A DNA stretch of 11,159 nt from Chersky-822 sp035509195 (lineage in GTDB: Bacteria; Actinomycetota; Actinomycetes; Streptosporangiales; Streptosporangiaceae): contig DATJLT010000085.1 in NCBI GenBank assembly GCA_035509195.1, forward strand, positions 1-11,159, given 5' to 3'. The position numbers and the translations under genes are program-made. Position 1 is the stretch's first letter. The number at the start of each line of letters is the position of its first letter. The notes under the pieces are model-generated. The model was not told where the DNA came from. It made no database searches and saw only the letters and a program-made list of their open reading frames with translations. Below are positions 1 to 5,132 of the stretch, piece by piece.

Positions 1-141
1 GTCCTGCGGCTTGCCCGGAGTGCGCAGTACCTTGCGTGCCAGGTCAGCCAGGCCGCCTGACGGGTCAACCAGGTCGTGACCTGGCAGGGTCGCGGCCATC
101 GCGTTGACGGTGAAGTCACGGCGGGCCAGGTCCTCGGTGAG
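1..141 (-). pseudogene. cca: CCA tRNA nucleotidyltransferase fragment, 5' truncated
   Basis: Reading the minus strand from 141 down to 1 gives 47 codons with no stop. They contain the class II nucleotidyltransferase signature EDLARRDFTVNAMA, followed by LVDPSGGLADL and VLRTPG. This is the hallmark of actinobacterial CCA-adding enzymes and the related poly(A) polymerases, which add or repair the CCA end of tRNAs. In that family the motif lies roughly 130 residues into a protein of about 470-490 residues. Upstream (above 141) the frame loses similarity, has no ATG, GTG or TTG start, and meets a TGA at 196-198. The N-terminal nucleotidyltransferase part (G-G-x-V-R-D and the D-x-D metal site) is therefore absent. 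The rest of the gene runs off the left edge. It is most likely a broken copy created by the rearrangement or insertion that brought in the mobile DNA at 142-806. An assembly chimera is the alternative. Confidence 0.8.
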
Positions 142-224
142 AACCGGGACCGTGAATACAGGGCACCAGACGGCTCTGCATACCCGGTGCGCGGGTCACT
201 CCAGCTCGTCTTCTGCGATCTCGG

Positions 225-583
225 CACGCCCGGTGCGGGCGCAACAAGATGATCTTCACCGTCAGCCCCGCCGACGCCCGGCACCTCGCCCCCCACATCG
301 GCCCGTACCTGACGGCGGGGACCTGTACCGGCTCGCCCCCTACCAGGCCGCCTGCCGCCTCGTCACCGCCAACGGCGCCAACACCCCCGGATTCACCCTC
401 GCCACCCGCCCCCCGCCACCGCCCGTCCCCGGGCGAGCCGGACGGCTGCGCGCCGACGCCCGCGACCGGGGCCTGTCCCAGGCCGACCGCGACCGGCAGG
501 CCAAACGCCGCCGCTACCAGGCCGCCGCCCATGCCCCATCCGGCTCGCTCCCGGCCCTCCCGGGAAGCTGCGATGACAGGTAA
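225..583 (+). pseudogene. Probable conjugative transfer ATPase (VirD4/TraD-like) C-terminal remnant, frameshifted
   Basis: From about 240 one frame reads RNKMIFTVSPADARHLAP followed by HIGPYLTA. Near 315-320 the sensible reading moves to another frame, which continues as DLYRLAPYQAACRLV, then NGANTPGFTLATRP, and ends at TAA 581-583. Joined across a single missing base in the G-run near 317, this resembles the C-terminal end of actinobacterial type IV secretion coupling/transfer ATPases. In these, an N-K-[IV]-x-F-x-[VL]-S-x-x-D-A segment is followed by D-L-x-x-L and a P-x-F-T-L-x-T-R-P end. The tail is rich in Arg and Ala. No ATPase Walker motifs are present because the gene is cut upstream. 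Its stop overlaps the start of the next gene by 11 bp, as in an operon of a conjugative element. The family call rests on remembered motif similarity and is moderate; the frameshift and truncation are seen more directly. Confidence 0.5.
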
Positions 584-806
584 CCCGGTTCCCGTGTACC
601 CGCCGCTGGATGCCCTGCGGCTGCTCACCGAACGCGACCGGCACGTGCTCGCCCTGGTCACCGACCACCAGGTACTCACCACCAGCCACCTGGCCTGGCT
701 CGCGTTCCCGTCCCGCGACCGGGCCGAGCAGCGGCTCCGCATCCTGGCCCGCCGCGACCTCCTGACCCGGTTCCGGCCCCTGGTCCGGCCACCGCTGTCC
801 TCATGA
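573..806 (+). pseudogene. Replication-relaxation family protein, N-terminal fragment (77 aa)
   Basis: The ATG at 573 follows a GGAAG ribosome-binding site at 563-567. The product reads LTERDRHVLALVTDHQVLTT, then SHLAWLAFPSRDRAEQRL and ILARRDLLTRFRP. This is the N-terminal winged-helix segment of the Replic_Relax family (replication-relaxation proteins), found on actinobacterial plasmids and integrative conjugative elements, commonly near transfer genes. Members I know are several hundred residues long, but this frame stops at TGA 804-806 after only 77 residues. The last residues (PPLSS) do not continue the expected domain, so the gene is cut there, about 30 bp before the ABC1 gene ends on the other strand. 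The start overlaps the end of the upstream transfer-ATPase remnant, consistent with a former operon. A role in DNA binding at a plasmid origin is known only loosely for the family, and this fragment is unlikely to work. Confidence 0.65.
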
Positions 807-811
807 ATTGC

Positions 812-831
812 CGCCAGGGCGGGTCCTGGTG
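812..831. terminator. Possible hairpin between convergent gene ends
   Basis: The sequence CCAGG at 814-818 and CCTGG at 825-829 can pair around a 6-nt loop. The outer pairs 813-830 (G-U) and 812-831 extend the stem to 7 bp. It sits just beyond the ABC1 stop codon (TAG, 835-837 on the minus strand) and the plus-strand stub ending at 806. There is no T-run, so it is at best a weak, bidirectional terminator. Confidence 0.25.
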
Positions 832-834
832 ACG

Positions 835-2178
835 CTACCCGGCGGGGATCGCGTCGGCGTCGATCGTGTCGGCGGGGCCGTAGCCTGGTATCCAGCGCAG
901 TACCTCGGACCGGAAGTCCGCGGTGGCCTCAAGCTGGCAGAGGACGCCGATCCCTGCGGTCGAGACTCGGTGGATCAGGATGTAAGACGGCGGCAGGTTA
1001 AGCAGCCTGCCGATATTGGTGCCGCGAAGGTCGGTCATCCGCCCTGCCTCTGCCCGCATCCACTCCCTGGTGAACGTGAACGTTTCCTGCTTCGAAGGTT
1101 CGGCAAGCGGTGCCAGGTAGGTCTTAAGGTCCTTGAGGTCAACGCTGATATCGGGCAGCAGGAAACCGTGTCCCCGCAATTCCGCCTCCACCTGTGCGAT
1201 ATCGCCGTCGGTGTGCACTAGCCAGAGCATCTTGCCGAACAAAGGCGGCAGTCCGTCAGGCAGCCGGTCCACCGCACCGAAATCAAGCACTCCGAGCCTG
1301 CCGTCATCGAGCAGCCTGAAGTTTCCCGGATGCGGGTCGGCGTGCAGCAGTCCGGCACGGGCAGGACTGGAGAAAAGCAGCCTCACTAGCAGCAGGCCCG
1401 CACGGTCCCGCTCTTCTTTAGTGCCGTCTGAGATGACAGCGGACAGCGGCGTGCCAACCATCCACTCGCTGATCAGTACGTGATCGGTCGCCATAACGAC
1501 CAGTGGCACGGCGATGTCGGGATCGTCGGCGAATGCCGTGGCGAACGCTTCTTGCGACGCCCCCTCCATGCGGTAATCAAGTTCCTCGGCGACTCGCGCG
1601 CGAAGTTCATCGAGCAACGGCTTGACCTCGAGGCCCGGCATCAAGACGCCGAAGAGCCTGCCGATGCGGCTGATCTGAGTGAAATCGTTGATCAAAGCCT
1701 TTCCCGCACCTGGGTACTGGATCTTCACGGCGACCTGCCTGCCGTCCTGCCAGACCGCCTTGTGCACCTGCCCGATGGATGCGGCGGCGGCCGGCTGGTC
1801 GTCGAACTCGGCGAAGAGGTCACGCCAGTCCTCGCCGAGATCGCCGGCCAGTACCCTGTGGACGGTCTCGGCCGGAAGCGGCGGCGCTGCCTCCTGAAGC
1901 CTGGTCAGGGTGGCACGGTAAGGTCCGGCCAGTTCGGGCGGCAGTGCCGCCTCGAAGATCGACAGGGCCTGGCCAACCTTTAGCGCTCCGCCCTTGAGTT
2001 CGCCGAGAACGCGGAAGATCTGATCGGCCGTTCGCTGCTGGATCTCGTGCGCGACGATCTCGGCCGGCCGGCCGCCAACGCGCTTGCCGAGGCCTATCAC
2101 CGTGCGTCCAGCTAGCCCAGCGGGCAAGGTCGCCAGCTTGAATGTCCTGGTCACGGCTCTGCGCGGCAAGTCGTTCAT
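835..2178 (-). CDS. ABC1 (AarF/UbiB-like) atypical protein kinase, 447 aa
   Basis: The protein belongs to the ABC1/ADCK/UbiB family of atypical kinases, which bind ATP and support quinone or lipid metabolism in other organisms. The mycobacterial relative (Rv3197, MABP-1) lies beside whiB7 and has been linked to intrinsic drug tolerance. The family marks are all visible: the KxGQ motif at residues 67-70, the alanine-rich loop AAAASIGQVH at 130-139, the ATP-site lysine K152 in VAVKIQYPG, the EEL glutamates near 198-199, the catalytic HADPHPGN at 279-286 and the metal-binding DFG at 299-301. Length is normal for the family and both ends look intact. It starts with ATG at 2176-2178, 5 bp after the upstream gene's stop, with only a weak AGAG-like ribosome-binding site. 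This suggests co-transcription and perhaps translational coupling with the ThiF-like gene. No transmembrane helix is evident. The in vivo substrate is unknown. Confidence 0.93.
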   Translation of the reverse strand: MNDLPRRAVTRTFKLATLPAGLAGRTVIGLGKRVGGRPAEIVAHEIQQRTADQIFRVLGELKGGALKVGQALSIFEAALPPELAGPYRATLTRLQEAAPPLPAETVHRVLAGDLGEDWRDLFAEFDDQPAAAASIGQVHKAVWQDGRQVAVKIQYPGAGKALINDFTQISRIGRLFGVLMPGLEVKPLLDELRARVAEELDYRMEGASQEAFATAFADDPDIAVPLVVMATDHVLISEWMVGTPLSAVISDGTKEERDRAGLLLVRLLFSSPARAGLLHADPHPGNFRLLDDGRLGVLDFGAVDRLPDGLPPLFGKMLWLVHTDGDIAQVEAELRGHGFLLPDISVDLKDLKTYLAPLAEPSKQETFTFTREWMRAEAGRMTDLRGTNIGRLLNLPPSYILIHRVSTAGIGVLCQLEATADFRSEVLRWIPGYGPADTIDADAIPAG

Positions 2179-2183
2179 GATCT

Positions 2184-3122
2184 CTATTGTCGGCTACTGC
2201 CTGGAGTGACTGGTGCAGGACCGTACCTGGTGCAGAAGCAAGCCGGGTGCGGCGGCCAGGTACGGCGGCGCCAGCGCCAGTCAGGCAGCACGAGTTCGAG
2301 CGTCCCGTTGACCGTCGCCGCCGACGACGGTGACTGGTCAATGGCGATCAGAGCCTGAGCGGCCGCCTGCGCGGCGACCGCCGCTGTGAGGACGGCGTCA
2401 CATGCGGGCGGATCGGGCTGCCTCAGCGTCAACTGCGCCAGGATCAATGGCCAGGCCGGGTCCTTGTTCGCCCTGATGTAGTCCAGGCAGCGAAGACAGG
2501 ACGTACGGCCGGGGATTACCAGCGGACCGACCACGCCTATCGCCTCTCCCGCGAGCACTGCCAGGTGCGGAATCCCGTTGGAGACCAGGCTGCTCATTCG
2601 GTCAGGATGCTGCCGGCCGACGACGACGGCAAGGTCGGGACGGCGGTCCTGTATTGCTCCGACCATAACTCTGACCACGCCGGAAGACGACAAGATCCGG
2701 CCGACGGCCCGCCCGATCCTCCGTTCCCCGTCGATCCACACAGCGACGTCCCGCCGCCTGGCAAGCGACCTGGCGCCGCCGTCGCAATCACCGTGCGCGA
2801 GCGATGTCGTCGCGAGTTCAGAGGCGAGCCTGGCTCGCGACTTAGCAGAAAGCTCCCGCAAAGTGCTCGCGGGAAAGTCGTCAAGCGCGCCGCCTGCTGC
2901 AAGTAACGACAAGATTCGCTCGGTCGCATCCGCCGGCACGCCGTGTCCCGCCGCCACGGTAATCACCTGCTCGCGGTCCCTGCTTCCGTCAAGCAATCCC
3001 AGTACTACCGCCGCCTGTCGCATTCCCGACAACGCCATCGCGCGGCGAGGGTCGATGCCGATCTGAACGGTGTCGCGATCGCGCCACACCGGCAGCAAAC
3101 CTGACTTCAAAGCTGGTCTCAT
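2184..3122 (-). CDS. ThiF/cyclodehydratase-like zinc protein (Rv3196-like), 312 aa
   Basis: This matches the actinobacterial family often labelled 'TOMM precursor leader peptide-binding protein' or ThiF-like. Residues 1-90 look like a small winged-helix, PqqD/RRE-like region (LLDGSRDREQVI is typical). Residues 125-200 form a degenerate Rossmann core: IDGERRIGRAVGRILSSSG at 130-148 lacks a clean GxGxxG, and PDLAVVVG follows at 162-169. The C-terminal part has an E1/cyclodehydratase docking-like section, GPLVIPGRTSCLRCLD (199-214), and a final HPACFC (292-297). The cysteine pairs C209/C212 and C295/C297 suggest one structural zinc. The ATP-binding glycines are poor, so activation chemistry is doubtful and peptide or protein binding is more likely. 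No YcaO or precursor-peptide gene is in the window. The gene lies just upstream of the ABC1 kinase. The ATG at 3120-3122 has no Shine-Dalgarno sequence, so the mRNA may be leaderless. Confidence 0.8.
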   Translation of the reverse strand: MRPALKSGLLPVWRDRDTVQIGIDPRRAMALSGMRQAAVVLGLLDGSRDREQVITVAAGHGVPADATERILSLLAAGGALDDFPASTLRELSAKSRARLASELATTSLAHGDCDGGARSLARRRDVAVWIDGERRIGRAVGRILSSSGVVRVMVGAIQDRRPDLAVVVGRQHPDRMSSLVSNGIPHLAVLAGEAIGVVGPLVIPGRTSCLRCLDYIRANKDPAWPLILAQLTLRQPDPPACDAVLTAAVAAQAAAQALIAIDQSPSSAATVNGTLELVLPDWRWRRRTWPPHPACFCTRYGPAPVTPGSSRQ

Positions 3123-3134
3123 AAAGGCACTATG
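3123..3134 (-). promoter_or_regulatory. Possible leaderless promoter (-10 CATAGT) for the ThiF-like/ABC1 operon
   Basis: On the minus strand CATAGT lies at 3134-3129, exactly 12 to 7 bases before the A of the ATG at 3122. It matches TATAAT at four of six positions including the key A and the last T. Together with the missing ribosome-binding site this fits a leaderless transcript, which is common in actinobacteria. No good -35 hexamer is seen, so confidence is low. Confidence 0.25.
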
Positions 3135-3174
3135 CCAACTAGGTACGACATTGGCTCACGGGCCGCTGCCACCC

Positions 3175-3345
3175 TGTGGATCGGAGGATTCAAGTGCGGC
3201 CGGCATGTGGATATTGCTGGGCGACACCTGTGGAGTGGCTGGCGCGTCCTTGTGGATATCGCGCGCGTAACCTGTGAATTTCTCCGCAGCCGATTCGGAA
3301 TAACGCCAATAACCTGCACTTTCGCCGGTCGCCGCCTGTGGATAA
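3175..3345 (-). promoter_or_regulatory. Cluster of six DnaA-box-like 9-mers, one orientation, partly helically phased
   Basis: Read on the plus strand, the 9-mers begin at 3175 (TGTGGATCG), 3206 (TGTGGATAT), 3229 (TGTGGAGTG), 3251 (TGTGGATAT), 3273 (TGTGAATTT) and 3337 (TGTGGATAA). On the minus strand the last is TTATCCACA, a perfect bacterial DnaA box. The two TGTGGATAT copies match it at 8 of 9 positions, the first at 7, and the remaining two at 6. The Streptomyces consensus is usually given as [TC][TC][GAC]TCCACA. Start-to-start distances are 31, 23, 22, 22 and 64 bp, so the central four lie about two helical turns apart on one face. Most copies have CC or CT just before TGTG, giving degenerate 22-bp direct repeats. 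The array is upstream of the ThiF-like/ABC1 genes and in DNA that looks non-coding. Roles in DnaA titration, transcriptional control or origin activity are inference. Confidence 0.6.
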
Positions 3346-3480
3346 CCGATCGGGCGCGGTTGGGCAGGGGGCGCGGTGGGGCAGGGGGTGCGGTGGCAGG
3401 GCGTGCGGCGGGCAGCCGGGGGGCGGGTAGGGGGTGCGGTGGGGTAGGGGGGCTTGCTGGCGGTTTGCCGCGGTGAAGGC
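3346..3480. other. Strand-asymmetric G/C tract (G on plus, C on minus)
   Basis: From about 3349 to 3452 the plus strand is built from G-runs of 3-6 in degenerate repeats such as GGGGCAGGGGGTGCGGTGG and GGGTAGGGGGTGCGGTGGGG. Several runs are close enough to form a G-quadruplex on the plus strand. On the minus strand, which carries the transcript of the metalloprotease gene ending at 3505, the same stretch is C-rich and G-poor. That is the composition of a Rho-utilisation (rut) site. Either reading is inference; only the repeats and the asymmetry are seen directly. No gene is supported here. Confidence 0.45.
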
Positions 3481-3504
3481 CCCCGCCAAGTGGCTCGGAT
3501 GGGT

Positions 3505-5064
3505 CTAGCTCGGGTCGTCGCCGGGTTCGCGGTCGTCGGCGGGGTCGGCAGGACCGGGGATGTCGGGAAGGTCTGGCGTATCGGACGCGGAGGGCTGATC
3601 ACGTTCGGTGCCTGAGCCGGTGCCTGAGTCGGTGCCTGAGTCGGCGGCCGCGTCTGGGGCCGCGTCTGGGGCTGTGTCCGTGCCTGAGCCGGAAGCGGGC
3701 TCAAGGCCGGAAATGTCGAGTTCCGGGGTGCCGTGCACGAAAGCGTCAGGGTGGTCGAGGTCGTCGGCGGTGGGGACCAGGTCGGGATGACTCCAGATCT
3801 GATCGCGGCCGGCGATGCCGCGGGCTTCGGTGAGGCCGGCCCAGATTGCCGCGGCCTCGCGAAGACGGCGGGGGCGGAGTTCGAGACCGACAAGGGTGGC
3901 GAAGGTCCGCTCGGCGGGGCCACCGGTGGCACGGCGGCGCCTGATGGCCTCGGCGAGGGCTCCTGCCTGGGGCAGCCGGTCCTTCGCGGCATCGGCGACC
4001 ACAGTCGCGACCCAGCCTTCTACGAGGGCGAGCAGCGTCTCGAGCCGGGAAAGGGCGGCCTTCTGCTCCTCGGTGTCGGCCGGGGCGAACAGTGCCGAGC
4101 CTGACAGTACCTCGTTCAGCGCCTCTGGGTTGGCCGGGTCGATCTGCGGCAGGGCGTCGCGCATCGCCTCGGCATCGACCTTGATCCCCCTGGCATAGTC
4201 CTCGACCGCGGCGAGCAGCCGCGCGCGCAGCCAGGGTACGTGGCTGAAGAGGCGGTGATGGGCCGCCTCCCTGAGCGCGACGAAAAGCCTGACTTCGTCG
4301 AGATCTACCGACAAGCCCGCACCGAAGGCGGCCACGCCTGCGGGCAGCAGTGCCGCCGTGCCTTCCGGACCGATAGGCAGGCCGATATCGCTTGAGCTGA
4401 TGATTTCCTCGGCGAGGGCACCGACGGCGGCACCGGCCTGCCCGCCGATCATCATGCCGCCGACCCTGCGCATCATTTCCGACAACCCGCCGAAACCACC
4501 TGGACCGCCGCCAGAGAACATCGAGAACATCGAGGCCATCTCGGGCGGCAAGTCAGCGAGTTCGTCCTGCCCGATCGAGACCAGGCCGCTCATCGTGTCC
4601 ACCGCTCGGTCGGCGACCGGCCCGCAGAGCTTGATCCACACGGGCATTGTCTCTTCGACCCACTCGGAGCGGCTCCAGGCGGTCGCGGTCCTGACACCGC
4701 TCGGCAGCGTCGTCGCGTCTTCCAGCCAGAGGTCAGCCAGCCTGATCGCCTCCGCAACGGCGGCCTTCTCCTTCGCGAGCACGCTCGGATCGCCCTTGGC
4801 GGAGATCGCTTGCCTCGCGGCGTTCTTCGCCAGGTCCCAGTTGATCGCGCCGCCCTGGTAGGTCATCATGTCTGCGAACTGGCGCAGTGCGTCGGCGAAC
4901 TGCTGCGGGTCGCCGAACGGATTGCCCTGGCCGAACGGGCCGCTCACGCCGCCCGCCGAGCCGCCAGAAGAGCCGCCCTGGCCAGAACCACCCGCCCCGG
5001 AAGCTGGATCGCGATCGTCACCGGGATCTCCCGGCAGGCCGAAGCCGAAGGGAGGCTCATTCAT
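3505..5064 (-). CDS. DUF2342 zinc-dependent metalloprotease-like protein, 519 aa
   Basis: The protein belongs to the actinobacterial DUF2342 (zincin-like, 'putative hydrolase') family, whose structure resembles metallopeptidases although substrates are not established. Residues 1-50 are a Gly/Ser/Pro-rich leader. The conserved core runs from about 52 to 450 and includes PFGDPQQFADALRQFA (49-64), AWSRSEWVEETMP (129-141), a glycine-rich hydrophobic segment (184-220), and the zincin-like EAAHH motif at 266-270 within LREAAHHRLFSHVPWL. A conserved VEGWV lies at 348-352 and RDQIWSHPDLVP at 420-431. The tail (455-519) is low-complexity and acidic, rich in Asp, Ser, Gly, Thr and Pro and coded by 12-bp tandem repeats. 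It starts with ATG at 5062-5064, with GAGAGG 8 nt upstream. It is divergent from the SDR gene across 65 bp. No signal peptide is seen, so it is probably cytoplasmic. Confidence 0.9.
   Translation of the reverse strand: MNEPPFGFGLPGDPGDDRDPASGAGGSGQGGSSGGSAGGVSGPFGQGNPFGDPQQFADALRQFADMMTYQGGAINWDLAKNAARQAISAKGDPSVLAKEKAAVAEAIRLADLWLEDATTLPSGVRTATAWSRSEWVEETMPVWIKLCGPVADRAVDTMSGLVSIGQDELADLPPEMASMFSMFSGGGPGGFGGLSEMMRRVGGMMIGGQAGAAVGALAEEIISSSDIGLPIGPEGTAALLPAGVAAFGAGLSVDLDEVRLFVALREAAHHRLFSHVPWLRARLLAAVEDYARGIKVDAEAMRDALPQIDPANPEALNEVLSGSALFAPADTEEQKAALSRLETLLALVEGWVATVVADAAKDRLPQAGALAEAIRRRRATGGPAERTFATLVGLELRPRRLREAAAIWAGLTEARGIAGRDQIWSHPDLVPTADDLDHPDAFVHGTPELDISGLEPASGSGTDTAPDAAPDAAADSGTDSGTGSGTERDQPSASDTPDLPDIPGPADPADDREPGDDPS
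3607..3692. repeat. 12-bp tandem repeats in the metalloprotease C-terminal tail
   Basis: Three copies of GGTGCCTGAG[CT]C lie at 3607-3618, 3619-3630 and 3631-3642. They are followed by two copies of GCCGCGTCTGGG at 3647-3658 and 3659-3670, then a diverged copy and another TGCCTGAGCCGG at 3681-3692. The unit is a multiple of three, so copy-number change keeps the frame. On the minus strand it encodes the SGTDSGTGSGT and DAAPDAAPD runs of the acidic tail. Confidence 0.75.
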
Positions 5065-5115
5065 TGTCGCGGCCTCTCAGGCAGGATGGAGGTATCACAC
5101 TGGCCAAGCTATCCC

Positions 5116-5132
5116 AGGAGCACCACACGGTG
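5116..5132 (+). promoter_or_regulatory. Ribosome-binding site fixing the SDR start at GTG 5130
   Basis: AGGAG at 5116-5120 lies 9 nt before the GTG at 5130-5132. The open frame continues far upstream, to 4887, but that part overlaps the metalloprotease gene on the other strand and has no family similarity. This site decides the start. Confidence 0.7.

Noticed and set aside
142..250. tRNA or attachment-site remnant at the mobile-element edge
   Set aside because: No GGTTCRA T-arm sequence or cloverleaf was found, and no convincing direct repeat was seen at the right edge near 807-834. Nothing recognisable lies in 142-224.
116..742. Minus-strand open frame of 208 codons covering the mobile-element scar
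   Set aside because: Its sequence is compositionally biased, and it runs opposite recognisable Replic_Relax and transfer-ATPase segments and out of frame with the cca fragment.
2731..2745. Additional DnaA-box-like ATCCACA sequences inside the ThiF-like gene and near 4632
   Set aside because: They are isolated, imperfect matches within coding sequence and do not share the spacing of the intergenic array.
3175..3345. CRISPR array or tRNA-like structure in the repeat region
   Set aside because: Only about 9 bp is conserved per unit, spacing is 22-31 bp with one 64-bp step, there are no unique spacers between long repeats, and no T-arm or cas gene is present.
3132..3476. Plus-strand open frame of 114 codons across the gap between the ThiF-like and metalloprotease genes
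   Set aside because: It has no ribosome-binding site and no family resemblance, its second half is a glycine-rich translation of the G-run tract, and its periodic pattern is explained by the TGTGGAT repeats.
3156..3992. Minus-strand open frame of 278 codons rich in proline and threonine
   Set aside because: It overlaps the end of the metalloprotease gene in another frame and is low-complexity, as expected for a GC-rich shadow frame.
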